Shown here: positions 32,004-40,756 of the stretch, piece after piece
Layout: each line of letters opens with the position of its first letter
How positions within the stretch are numbered: the stretch's first letter is position 1
The notes under the pieces: model-generated
What the model saw: the letters and a program-made list of their open reading frames with translations, nothing else
Told to the model about the DNA's origin: nothing
The model's database searches: none
DNA from: Massilia forsythiae
GTDB taxonomy: Bacteria > Pseudomonadota > Gammaproteobacteria > Burkholderiales > Burkholderiaceae_D
Length of the DNA: 64,000 bases
Reading direction: 5' to 3'
Assembly (NCBI RefSeq): GCF_012849555.1
Contig: NZ_CP051685.1
Coordinates: 2,108,001 to 2,172,000, forward strand
Made by a program: the position numbers and the translations under genes

Positions 32004-32829
32004 CGCCATCGACCCGATCGGCGGCACACCCATCGTCCGCCACGGCACCCTGTTCGGCGTCTCGCTCGGGCCCGGCGACCCCGGCCTGATCACGCGCGCC
32101 GCCTGGGACTTGTTGCAGCGGCGCGATGCGGTCTGGGTCTACCCGGCGCGCAGCGGCAAGACGCCCAGCTATGCCTTCGACATCGTGCGCCGCGCCGGCG
32201 TCGAAGCGCCGGAAACGCACATGCAGCTGTTGTTCCCGATGACGCACGACGGCGACAAGCTGGCGCGCGCCTGGCTGAAAGCCGCCGATACGGTGCTGCC
32301 GTGGCTGCGCGCCGGCCGCGACGTGCTGTTCCTGGTCGAGGGCGACGCCAGCACCTACGCCACCTTCGGCCATCTGGCGCGCACCGTGCAGGCCTTGGAC
32401 GACCAGGTGCCGGTGCAGATCGTCGCCGGCGTCAACGCCTTTACGGCCGCCTGCGCGCAGGTGCCGGTACCGTTCGCCGAGCAGGACGACACGGTCGCCA
32501 TCGTGCCGGCCGCCTACGGCGTCAGCGCGGTCGACCGCCTGCTGCCGGACTTCGACACGCTGGTGCTCATGAAGGTAAAACCGCTGCTGGACGAACTGAT
32601 CGACTGGATGGAAAGCAGGGACTTGCTGGCCGGCGCCCACTTCATCGAGCGCGTCGGCGCGCCGGACGAACGGCGCTTCAGCGGCAACGACATCCTGGCG
32701 CTGCGCGGCACCAAGGTCAGCTATCTGTCTCTGCTGATCGTCAAGCACCCGCACCGCATCCGCGGCGAACGCATCAAGGGCTGCCTCAAGAAGGACGGCC
32801 CGCCACAACCCCTTATGGAGAGCGCATGA
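31996..32829 (+). CDS. cbiL: (Cobalt-)precorrin-2 C20-methyltransferase
   Basis: A 277-residue SAM-dependent methyltransferase (CbiL/CobI) acting on C-20 of (cobalt-)precorrin-2. Evidence: GVSLGPGDPGLITRAAWDLL near the start, FLVEGDASTYATFGHL in the middle and the C-terminal block SYLSLLIVKHP. Start ATG 31996 has CAGGAGG upstream. It acts directly after CbiX although it sits later in the operon. Confidence 0.94.
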   Translation: MLDAIDPIGGTPIVRHGTLFGVSLGPGDPGLITRAAWDLLQRRDAVWVYPARSGKTPSYAFDIVRRAGVEAPETHMQLLFPMTHDGDKLARAWLKAADTVLPWLRAGRDVLFLVEGDASTYATFGHLARTVQALDDQVPVQIVAGVNAFTAACAQVPVPFAEQDDTVAIVPAAYGVSAVDRLLPDFDTLVLMKVKPLLDELIDWMESRDLLAGAHFIERVGAPDERRFSGNDILALRGTKVSYLSLLIVKHPHRIRGERIKGCLKKDGPPQPLMESA

Positions 32830-33617
32830 GCAGCGAAGCACACAACCCGACCGCCACACCGACGCAGTTTCCGAGAATCTGCCTGGTGGCGATCACCAGG
32901 CACGGCGCGGCCCAGGCCGTGCGCCTGGCCGCCGACCTGCCCGAAGCCGACATCTGCACCTCGGCCAAGTTCGGCGCCCAGTTCAAGGACGTATCCAACG
33001 CCGTGCGCGCCTACGACGGCGCCCTGCGCGACGAGATCGGCCCGCTGTTCGCCGGCTACGACCAGATCGTGTTCTTCGTCTCGCTGGGCGCGGTGGTGCG
33101 CCTGATCGCGCCGCACCTGATCAGCAAGGACGAGGACCCGGGCGTGATCGTGGTCGACGACGCCGGCCAGTACGTGATTCCGGTGCTGTCCGGCCACGTC
33201 GGCGGCGCCAACGCCATGAGCGAGCGCGTGGCCGACCTGCTCGGCGCGGCGCCGGTGCTGACCACCGCATCCGACGTCGGCCGCACCATCCCGGTGGACA
33301 TCCTCGGGCGCCACCTGGGCTGGCGCGTGGAAGCGCCCAAGATCAACGTCACGCGCGTCTCGGCGCACGTGGTGAACGGCGAGCCGATCGCCTTCGTGCA
33401 GGAAGCCGGTAGCCCGGACTGGTGGACCCGCCCGACGCCGCTGCCCGACACCATCCACCGCTTTACCAGTTTCGACGCCGTGCCGCTGGAGCGCTACGCC
33501 GCGGTGCTGTGGGTGACCCACGCCGAGGTGCCGCAGGAACGTTGGGACGCGCTGCACGAACGGCTGGTGGTGTACCGCCCGCCGCAGGACGCGACCGAAA
33601 GCAGCGCCGCCGCATGA
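32826..33617 (+). CDS. cbiG: Cobalt-precorrin-5A hydrolase CbiG, N-terminal and middle domains
   Basis: A 263-residue protein carrying the N-terminal and central domains of CbiG, which opens the delta-lactone of cobalt-precorrin-5A with loss of acetaldehyde. Recognised by FVSLGAVVRLIAPHL, DEDPGVIVVDDAGQYVIPVLSGH and the GGANAMSERVADLLGA block. The third CbiG domain is a separate downstream gene (33628). ATGA overlap with cbiL. Confidence 0.9.
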   Translation: MSSEAHNPTATPTQFPRICLVAITRHGAAQAVRLAADLPEADICTSAKFGAQFKDVSNAVRAYDGALRDEIGPLFAGYDQIVFFVSLGAVVRLIAPHLISKDEDPGVIVVDDAGQYVIPVLSGHVGGANAMSERVADLLGAAPVLTTASDVGRTIPVDILGRHLGWRVEAPKINVTRVSAHVVNGEPIAFVQEAGSPDWWTRPTPLPDTIHRFTSFDAVPLERYAAVLWVTHAEVPQERWDALHERLVVYRPPQDATESSAAA

Positions 33618-33627
33618 GCACCGCATC

Positions 33628-34044
33628 ATGAGCATATTCACCATCGGCCTCGGCTGCGACCGCGGCGTGGCGCTGCAGACCGTGCGCGAGGCGGTGGACG
33701 CGGCGCTGAAGGAAGCCGGCGCGCGCCCGGACCAGGTAACGGCCGCCGCCAGCATCACGCTGAAGCGCGACGAGCAAGCCCTGCTGGCGCTGGCGCGGGA
33801 ACACGGCTGGCCGCTGCATTTCTATGAGGCGCACGAACTGGCGGGGGTGGCGGTGCCGAATCCGTCCGAGACGGTGCGGCGCTATACCGGCACGCCGTCG
33901 GTGAGCGAGGCGGCGGCGCTGCTGGCCGCCGGTCCGTGCGCCGGCGCCGCCGCGCCATCGAGCGCGCTGGCCGTCGAAAAACACAAACACCGGGGCGCCG
34001 ATGGCCGCAATGCCACCGTCTCGATCGCAAGGAAAGATGCATGA
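33628..34044 (+). CDS. cobE: CbiG C-terminal domain / CobE-like protein
   Basis: A 138-residue protein matching the C-terminal domain of CbiG, known as CobE when free. Family blocks: TIGLGCDRGV at the start, TAAASITLKRDEQALLALA, and NPSETVRRYTGTPSVSEAAALL. With the preceding gene it rebuilds a split CbiG. The last ~30 residues are a poorly conserved tail. It lies 10 bp after the previous gene, and its stop overlaps cbiH (ATGA). Confidence 0.88.
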   Translation: MSIFTIGLGCDRGVALQTVREAVDAALKEAGARPDQVTAAASITLKRDEQALLALAREHGWPLHFYEAHELAGVAVPNPSETVRRYTGTPSVSEAAALLAAGPCAGAAAPSSALAVEKHKHRGADGRNATVSIARKDA

Positions 34045-35084
34045 CCATCGAAGCAAACAACGCCGAAGCAAACAACGCGCATGAAACCGGGAGCGCCGAC
34101 ACCGCTGCACCGGCCGGCAAGATCATGCTGGTCGGGATCGGTCCCGGCAGCGTGGAGCACATGACCCAGCGCGCCCGCGCCGCCATCGCCGAGGCCGACG
34201 TGGTGATCGGCTACGTCACCTACATCAAGCTGGTGGCCGACCTCATCGAGGGTAAGGAAATCATCCGCAAGTCGATGACCGAAGAGCTGGACCGTGCCGT
34301 CAGCGCACTGGAAGGGGCGCGCGCCGGCAAGAAGGTGGCGCTGATCTCGTCCGGGGACGCCGGCGTGTACGGCATGGCCGGCCCCACCTACGAGGTGCTG
34401 TTCCAGGCCGGCTGGACCCCGGACGACGCCGTGCAGGTCGAGATCGTGCCCGGCGCCTCGGCCCTGAACAGCTGCGCCGCGCTGGTGGGCGCACCGCTGA
34501 CCCACGACTTTTGCGCGATCTCGCTGTCCGATTTGCTGACGCCGTGGCCGACCATCGCGCGCCGGCTGGACGCGGTCGCCATGGCCGACTTCGTGGTGGC
34601 GCTGTACAACCCCAAGAGCGGCCGGCGGACGCGCCAGATCGTCGAGGCGCAGCGCCTGTTCCTGCGCCACCGCCGTCCGGACACGCCGGTGGCGATCGTG
34701 AAAAGCGGCTACCGCCGGCGCCAGAACATCGTGTTTACCACGCTCGATTGCATGGCCGATGCCGACATCGGCATGCTCAGCACGGTCCTGATCGGCAACA
34801 GCAACACCTTCGTCCGGCACGGCCTGATGGTCACCCCGCGCGGCTACGCCAACAAGTACGACATGGAAGAGGGCGGCGCCACCCGCGAGGGCGAAAAGGC
34901 GGGCCGCTCGCTGTCCACCGGCCTGCTCGGCTGGCTGGACACGCTGCGCGAGGAACACGCCGCCGGCGCCAGCATCGCCACCCTGGCCGCGCGCCACCGC
35001 CTGCCGGCCGACTACATCCAATCCACGCTGGACGAACCCTGGGAAGCCGACGCGGCGCCCGCCAACGAGGAAAGCGAATCATGA
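34041..35084 (+). CDS. cbiH: (Cobalt-)precorrin-3B C17-methyltransferase
   Basis: A 347-residue CbiH/CobJ that methylates C-17 and contracts the ring. The methyltransferase core begins at IMLVGIGPGS (about 28) and contains LISSGDAGVYGMAG, VVALYNPKSGRR and VLIGNSNTFV. Ahead of it is an extension starting with an EANNA-EANNA repeat (two identical-type 15-bp units, 34050-34079). After the core there is a ~60-residue C-terminal helix-rich extension (LGWLDTLREEHAAGASIATL) not needed in the shortest family members. Overlaps by ATGA on both sides. Confidence 0.94.
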   Translation: MTIEANNAEANNAHETGSADTAAPAGKIMLVGIGPGSVEHMTQRARAAIAEADVVIGYVTYIKLVADLIEGKEIIRKSMTEELDRAVSALEGARAGKKVALISSGDAGVYGMAGPTYEVLFQAGWTPDDAVQVEIVPGASALNSCAALVGAPLTHDFCAISLSDLLTPWPTIARRLDAVAMADFVVALYNPKSGRRTRQIVEAQRLFLRHRRPDTPVAIVKSGYRRRQNIVFTTLDCMADADIGMLSTVLIGNSNTFVRHGLMVTPRGYANKYDMEEGGATREGEKAGRSLSTGLLGWLDTLREEHAAGASIATLAARHRLPADYIQSTLDEPWEADAAPANEESES

Positions 35085-35458
35085 GCAGCAGCGACAACCA
35101 CGACGATCAACCCGCCGCCGCCGAGCCGGTGGTGAAACCCAAGATCGGCAGCTACAAGCGCCACCTGCTGGTGTGCACCGGCCCGCGCTGCAGCGCCGAC
35201 GGCGCCTCGCAGGCGCTGTTCGACAGCCTGGGCGACAAGTTCAAGGCGGCCGGCCTGAATGCCGGCGACCTGCGCGTCAAACGCAGCCGGGTCGGCTGCT
35301 TCGCGGCCTGCAAGGGCGGGCCGATCGTGTGCGTGCAGCCGGACGGCACTTGGTACTACAACGTCACGCCAGACAACATGGACCGCATCATCGACGAACA
35401 TCTGTTGCATGGACGACACGTCGAGGACTTGGTGTTCCACCAGGCCGGCGAGGACTGA
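35081..35458 (+). CDS. Thioredoxin-like [2Fe-2S] ferredoxin of the cobalamin operon
   Basis: A 125-residue small redox protein. Cysteines Cys32 and Cys37 (VCTGPRCS) and Cys73 and Cys77 (GCFAACKGG) fit the C-x4-C ... C-x3-C ligand pattern of thioredoxin-like [2Fe-2S] ferredoxins; Cys84 is extra. It is translationally coupled (ATGA) to cbiH and last in the operon, so it probably supplies electrons to a step in corrin synthesis, such as ring reduction or cobalt reduction (inference). Confidence 0.85.
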   Translation: MSSSDNHDDQPAAAEPVVKPKIGSYKRHLLVCTGPRCSADGASQALFDSLGDKFKAAGLNAGDLRVKRSRVGCFAACKGGPIVCVQPDGTWYYNVTPDNMDRIIDEHLLHGRHVEDLVFHQAGED

Positions 35459-35620
35459 GCCGGCGCCGCAGTCACAGGCACCGGCACGACACCTGGTTTG
35501 TTGCCTCGCACCAAACATTGCGTAAATCGCATTTGAGGAAAAAAGCGCTTGCTTGCCTTACAATCATGGGCCGGTCACTTGGCCGGCACATTCCATCATT
35601 GTCAGCAGAGCCGAGCCATC

Positions 35621-38600
35621 ATGTCCCTTCCCCAGACGCCTACCACCAACGACCAATCGACCTGGCTGGTGGACGGTGGCGAGATGGGCAAGCTGATCCG
35701 CTCCATGGACTGGTCCGTCACGCCGCTGGGGCCGCTGGAAAGCTGGCCGCAGAGCCTGCGCACCTCGGTCAGCCTGTGCCTGTCGTCGACCTTCCCGATC
35801 CTGGTGGCCTGGGGGCCGCACGACATCCAGATCTACAACGACGCCTACCGCCCGATCTGCGGCGACCTGCACCCGCGCTCGATGGGCGGCGCCTTCAAGG
35901 AGATCTGGGCCAGCGCGCTGCCGGTGGTGGGCGACGCCTTCGAGCGCGCCCACCAGGGAGAAGGCGCCTACATCAAGGACCAGCGCATGTTCCTCGACCG
36001 CCACGGCTACCTCGAGGAAGCCTTCATGACCTTTTCGTTCTCGCCGATCCGCGACGAATCGGGAGAGGTCGGCGGCATCTTCCACCCGATCACCGAGTCG
36101 ACCCAGACGGTGCTGAACGCGCGCCGCACCCAGGGCCTGCGCGACCTGAGCACGGCCATCGGCGATGCGCGCGCGATCGGCGACGTCGGCCGCGACATCG
36201 AATCGCAGTACCAGAACCTGGCGCTCGACCTGCCCTTCATCCTGCTGTACCAGATCGATCCGGACAGCGGCAAGCTGCTGCTGCGCGCCAGCGCCGGCCT
36301 GGATCCGCGCTCCGGCCTGGCGCCGGCGCTGGCGGAGCTGGACGACACCTGCTGGCCGTTCGCCGCCACGGCGCGCGAACGCAGCGCCCAGCGCGTGGAC
36401 GGCCTGGCGGCGCGCTTCGCCGCCCAGGAGCAGGGCGCCCGCACCTGCGGCCCGTACGAGACGCCGCCGGATACGGCGCTGGTGCTGCCGATCGGCGTGC
36501 CGGGGCAGCAGGACCTGTACGGCTTCGTGGTGGCCGGCGTCAGCGCGGCGCGCGCGCTGGACGACGAATACCTGGGCTTCTACGAACTGCTGGGCGCGGC
36601 CGTGAACACCGCGGCCGGCAACGTGGTCGCCTACGAAAAGGAACAGCGCCGCGCCGAGGAACTGGCCCAGATCGACCGTGCCAAGACCGCCTTCTTTTCC
36701 AACGTCTCGCACGAGTTCCGCACCCCGCTGACCCTGATCCTGGGGCCGCTGGAAGACGCCCTGGCCGACCGCGACGACCCGCTCGGGCCGAGCCAGCGCC
36801 GCCGCATCGAGGTCACCAACCGCAACGCGCTGCGCCTGCTGAAGCTGGTGAACTCGCTGCTGGATTTCTCGCGCATCGAAGCCGGGCGCGTGCAGGCCAG
36901 CTACGCGCCGCTGGACCTGGCGCGCCTGACCGGCGAGCTGGCCAGCGTGTTCGAATCGGCCATGGACAAGGGCGGCCTGGCCTATTCGGTCGCGCTGGAA
37001 GACCTGGGCCAGCCGGTGTACGTCGACCGCGACATGTGGGAAAAGATCGTCTTCAACCTGCTGTCGAACGCCTTTAAATTCACCTTGCAGGGCGGCGTCA
37101 GCGTGCGCCTGGTGCGCGACGGCGCCATGGCGCGCCTGTCGGTGCAGGACAGCGGCAGCGGCATCCCGGAGCACGAATTGCCGCGCGTGTTCGAGCGCTT
37201 CCACCGCATCGAGGGCACGCCCGGCCGCACCTACGAAGGCACCGGCATCGGCCTGGCGCTGATCCAGGAACTGGTGCGCCTGCACGGCGGCAGCATCTCG
37301 GTGCACAGCACACTGGGCGAGGGCACCCGCTTCGACGTCGCCATCCCGTTCGGGCACGCGCACCTGCCGTTCGACCGCATCCTGCACGGCGACCTGCCGG
37401 CCGACGACGGCCACCGCACCGGCGCCGCCTTCGTCGAGGAAGCCCTGCGCTGGCTGCCGGACGCAGCGCTGCCGGCGCCGGCGCGTCCGGCATCCGCGGC
37501 CGGCGACGCGCTGGCGCCGGCGGCCAAGCCGCCGCGCATCCTGATCGCCGACGACAACAACGACATGCGCGCCTACGTGAAGTCGCTGCTCGACCCGCAC
37601 GCCGAGGTCAGCGTGTGCGCCGACGGCGAGGCTGCCTTCGAGCTGCTGCTGCAGGACCCGCCGGACCTGCTGCTGAGCGACGTGATGATGCCGCGCCTGG
37701 ACGGCTTCGGCCTGATCGCGCGCATCCGCGCCACCGAGTCGCTGCGCCACCTGGCCGTGATCCTGCTGTCGGCGCGCGCCGGCGAAGAGGCCAAGATCGA
37801 GGGCCTGCAGGCCGGCGCCGACGACTACCTGGTCAAGCCGTTCGCCGCCAACGAGCTGCTGGCGCGGGTGCGCCACCAGGTGGCGCTGGTGCGCGAGCGC
37901 CAGCGCCAGCAGGGCGAACTGGCGTTGCGCGAATCGTATTTCCATGCGCTGGTCGACGTCGCGCCGGTGATGCTGTGGACCACCGACGAAGACGGCCAGT
38001 GCACCTACCTGAGCCGCCGCTGGTACGACTACACCGGCCGCTCGGCCGAGCAGGACCTGGGCCTGGGCTGGCTGGACAACGTGCACCCGGACGACCGCCC
38101 GCATGCGCGCGACGCCTTCCTGGCGGCCAGCGCGGCCGGCACGCCGTTCTCGGTGGATTACCGCCTGCGCCGCCACGACGGCACCTACCGCTGGTTCGTC
38201 GATGCCGGCATGGCGCACGTCGACGAGCACGGCCGGCGCGCCGGCTTCGTCGGCACCGTGGTCGACGTGCACGAACGCACGCTGCTGCGCCAGCGCCTGG
38301 AGCAGGTGGCGCGCGCCGGCGACATCGGCGTCTGGTATGCCGACCTGCCGTTCTCCGAATTCCAGCTGAACCCGCAGATGGCGGCGCATCTGGGACTGGC
38401 GGGCCGCGAGCGGGTCTCCTTGTACGAATTGCTGGAGGCGGTCGACCCCGACGACCGCACCCGCCTGGCGTCCGGCATCGCCGCCGCGGTGCGCGGCGGC
38501 AGCGCGCTCGACCTGGAATTCAGGAGCGCGGACCTGCAGCGCTGGCTGCGCGCGGTGGGCTGGTGCGCGCTCGACGCCGATGGGCAGGCGGTGCGCTTCG

Positions 38601-39823
38601 ACGGCGTCACCATCGACATCGGCCGCCACAAGCAATCCGAGCAGGAGCTGCAGCGCCTGGCGCACGAGCTGACCGAAAAGAACCGCATGCAGAGCGAGTT
38701 CCTGTTCACGCTGGCGCACGAGTTGCGCAACCCGCTGGCGCCGATCCGCACCGGCCTGGAGCTGATGCGCATCCGCCCCGGCGCGCCCAACGCCGCCGAG
38801 GTGCAGGGCATGATGCGGCGCCAGGTCAACCACATGGTGCACCTGGTCGACGACCTGCTCGACATGGCACGCCTGTCCGAGGGCAAGGTGGAGCTGCGGC
38901 GCGTACCGGTGACGCTGGCCGAGGTGGTCAACGACGCGGTCGAGATCAGCACGCCGCTGATCCAGGCCGGCGACCACCGCCTGAGCCTGCGCCTGCCGGC
39001 CGCCGCGGTGGCGCTGCACGTCGACCGCCACCGCATCGCGCAGGTGCTGAGCAACCTGCTCAACAACGCCGCCAAGTACACCCCGAAGGGCGGCCACATC
39101 GAGGTCGACGGCCGCCTGGACGGCAAGGAGATCGTGGTCGCGGTGTCCGACAATGGCATCGGCATCGGCGCGCACATGTTGTCGCGCATCTTCGACATGT
39201 ATGCGCAGGCGCACGACGGCGAAGGCATGGCGCAGGGCGGCCTCGGGGTCGGCCTGAACCTGGTCAAGCGCCTGGTCGAACTGCATGGCGGGCGTATCCA
39301 TGCCGAGAGCGGCGGCGCCGGCCAGGGCAGCCGGTTTACCGTGCGCCTGCCGCTGACGGCGCCGGACACGGCCACCGGCGATGGCGCCGCCGTCGCCCCC
39401 GCGCCGGCAGCCGAGGCGCCTGCCGCTGTAGCGGCCGCGAACCAGTTGCGCGTGCTGGTGGTCGACGACAACCTCGACGCCGCCGAGACGCTGGGTGCCC
39501 TGCTCGAGATGAGCGGCCACGCGGTGGCGCTGGCCCACGACGGCGCCGCGGCGCTGGCGGAAACCCGGCGCTTCGTGCCGCACGTGGTGTTCCTGGACAT
39601 CGGCCTGCCCGACCAGAGCGGCTTCGACGTGGCGCTGGCGCTGCGCAAGGTCGACGGCATGGAGGCGGCGACGCTGGTGGCGCTCACCGGCTGGGGCGCG
39701 CAGCAAGACCGCCAGCGCTCCAGCGCCGCCGGCTTCGATGCGCACTTGACCAAGCCGGCGGATTTCGGCAGCGTCGAAAAGCTGCTGCAGGAGGCGGCGG
39801 CGAGCCGCGGGCTGGCGGGCTGA
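35621..39823 (+). CDS. Double hybrid sensor histidine kinase
   Basis: A 1400-residue soluble multi-domain kinase with two kinases and two receivers in one chain. Order: a PAS-like domain (about 20-165), a GAF-like domain (170-330), HisKA with His364 (SHEFRTP) and an ATPase domain to about 580, a receiver with Asp687 (LLSDVMMP), two PAS domains (about 765-990), a second HisKA with His1033 (AHELRNP) and ATPase domain, and a final receiver with Asp1326 (VFLDIGLP). No membrane segment is seen, so it senses a cytoplasmic signal. Start ATG 35621 was chosen because MSLPQTP starts the family-like region. No partner response regulator gene is adjacent. Confidence 0.92.
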   Translation: MSLPQTPTTNDQSTWLVDGGEMGKLIRSMDWSVTPLGPLESWPQSLRTSVSLCLSSTFPILVAWGPHDIQIYNDAYRPICGDLHPRSMGGAFKEIWASALPVVGDAFERAHQGEGAYIKDQRMFLDRHGYLEEAFMTFSFSPIRDESGEVGGIFHPITESTQTVLNARRTQGLRDLSTAIGDARAIGDVGRDIESQYQNLALDLPFILLYQIDPDSGKLLLRASAGLDPRSGLAPALAELDDTCWPFAATARERSAQRVDGLAARFAAQEQGARTCGPYETPPDTALVLPIGVPGQQDLYGFVVAGVSAARALDDEYLGFYELLGAAVNTAAGNVVAYEKEQRRAEELAQIDRAKTAFFSNVSHEFRTPLTLILGPLEDALADRDDPLGPSQRRRIEVTNRNALRLLKLVNSLLDFSRIEAGRVQASYAPLDLARLTGELASVFESAMDKGGLAYSVALEDLGQPVYVDRDMWEKIVFNLLSNAFKFTLQGGVSVRLVRDGAMARLSVQDSGSGIPEHELPRVFERFHRIEGTPGRTYEGTGIGLALIQELVRLHGGSISVHSTLGEGTRFDVAIPFGHAHLPFDRILHGDLPADDGHRTGAAFVEEALRWLPDAALPAPARPASAAGDALAPAAKPPRILIADDNNDMRAYVKSLLDPHAEVSVCADGEAAFELLLQDPPDLLLSDVMMPRLDGFGLIARIRATESLRHLAVILLSARAGEEAKIEGLQAGADDYLVKPFAANELLARVRHQVALVRERQRQQGELALRESYFHALVDVAPVMLWTTDEDGQCTYLSRRWYDYTGRSAEQDLGLGWLDNVHPDDRPHARDAFLAASAAGTPFSVDYRLRRHDGTYRWFVDAGMAHVDEHGRRAGFVGTVVDVHERTLLRQRLEQVARAGDIGVWYADLPFSEFQLNPQMAAHLGLAGRERVSLYELLEAVDPDDRTRLASGIAAAVRGGSALDLEFRSADLQRWLRAVGWCALDADGQAVRFDGVTIDIGRHKQSEQELQRLAHELTEKNRMQSEFLFTLAHELRNPLAPIRTGLELMRIRPGAPNAAEVQGMMRRQVNHMVHLVDDLLDMARLSEGKVELRRVPVTLAEVVNDAVEISTPLIQAGDHRLSLRLPAAAVALHVDRHRIAQVLSNLLNNAAKYTPKGGHIEVDGRLDGKEIVVAVSDNGIGIGAHMLSRIFDMYAQAHDGEGMAQGGLGVGLNLVKRLVELHGGRIHAESGGAGQGSRFTVRLPLTAPDTATGDGAAVAPAPAAEAPAAVAAANQLRVLVVDDNLDAAETLGALLEMSGHAVALAHDGAAALAETRRFVPHVVFLDIGLPDQSGFDVALALRKVDGMEAATLVALTGWGAQQDRQRSSAAGFDAHLTKPADFGSVEKLLQEAAASRGLAG

Positions 39824-39931
39824 TCGCCGGCTGCGGCCGACGCCTGTTTTCGACAGGCAAGCGTGCGAATCGCTGGGCTGGGACATCCTATACTGGATTT
39901 CCTTCACCCCTGACCAGCGAAAGGAGCACGC

Positions 39932-40756
39932 ATGCCTTATATCGAAACGTCCGGCCCCGATGCCACCGACCTGTACTACTACGAACAGGGCCAGGGCCAG
40001 CCCGTGGTGCTGATCCACGGCTGGCCGCTCAGCCACCGCATGTGGGAATCGCAGATCACCGCCCTGTCCGAGGCCGGCTATCGCGTCATCGCCTACGACC
40101 GGCGCGGCTTCGGCGACTCCAGCCACCCGACCGGCGGCTACGACTACGACACCTTCGCCGCCGACCTGAACGACCTCATCACGCAGCTCGACCTGCGCGA
40201 CGCCGTCATCGCCGGCTTCTCGATGGGCGGCGGCGAGGTGGCGCGCTACATCGGCCGCTACGGCAGCGACCGTATCGCCAAGGCCATGCTGCTGGGCGCG
40301 GTGCCGCCGTTCCTGCTGAAGACCGCCGACAACCCGGAAGGCGTCGACAAGTCGGTATTCGACGGCATGCTCGACGGTGTCAAGAGCGACCGCATCGGCT
40401 TCCTGGGCGGCTTCTTCCCCACCTTCTATGGCCTGGACGCCGGTGACGACAAGGGCAAGGAACTGCTCTCCTTTAGCAAGTGGATCGCCTGGGCCGCCTC
40501 GCCGCTGGCCACCGCGCAATGCATCGTCGCTTTCGGCACCACCGACTTCCGCGCCGACCTGGCCAAATTCACGGTGCCGACGCTGGTGGTGCACGGCGAC
40601 GCCGACCAGGTCGTGCCGATCGAAGTCTCGGGCCAGCGTTCGCACGAACTGATCGCGGGCAGCCGCCTGGAAGTGATCGCGGGCGCGCCGCATGGCTTCG
40701 CGGCCACCCATGCGCAGCAGTTGAACGCGCTGATGCTGGACTTCCTCAAGTCCTAG
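39932..40756 (+). CDS. Alpha/beta hydrolase, non-heme chloroperoxidase/esterase type
   Basis: A 274-residue alpha/beta hydrolase. Catalytic triad: Ser97 in GFSMGGGE, Asp225 in HGDADQVVP and His254 in APHGFAA; oxyanion HGWPLSHRMW. These features match cofactor-free haloperoxidase-like esterases. The substrate is unknown. No signal peptide. GAAAGGAG precedes the start. Its stop codon overlaps the stop of the convergent ThuA-like gene within CTAG (40753-40756). Confidence 0.9.
   Translation: MPYIETSGPDATDLYYYEQGQGQPVVLIHGWPLSHRMWESQITALSEAGYRVIAYDRRGFGDSSHPTGGYDYDTFAADLNDLITQLDLRDAVIAGFSMGGGEVARYIGRYGSDRIAKAMLLGAVPPFLLKTADNPEGVDKSVFDGMLDGVKSDRIGFLGGFFPTFYGLDAGDDKGKELLSFSKWIAWAASPLATAQCIVAFGTTDFRADLAKFTVPTLVVHGDADQVVPIEVSGQRSHELIAGSRLEVIAGAPHGFAATHAQQLNALMLDFLKS

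Noticed and set aside
35533..35564. Promoter TTGAGG ... TACAAT before the histidine kinase
   Set aside because: The spacing of 20 bp is outside the usual range; only the -10 looks good.
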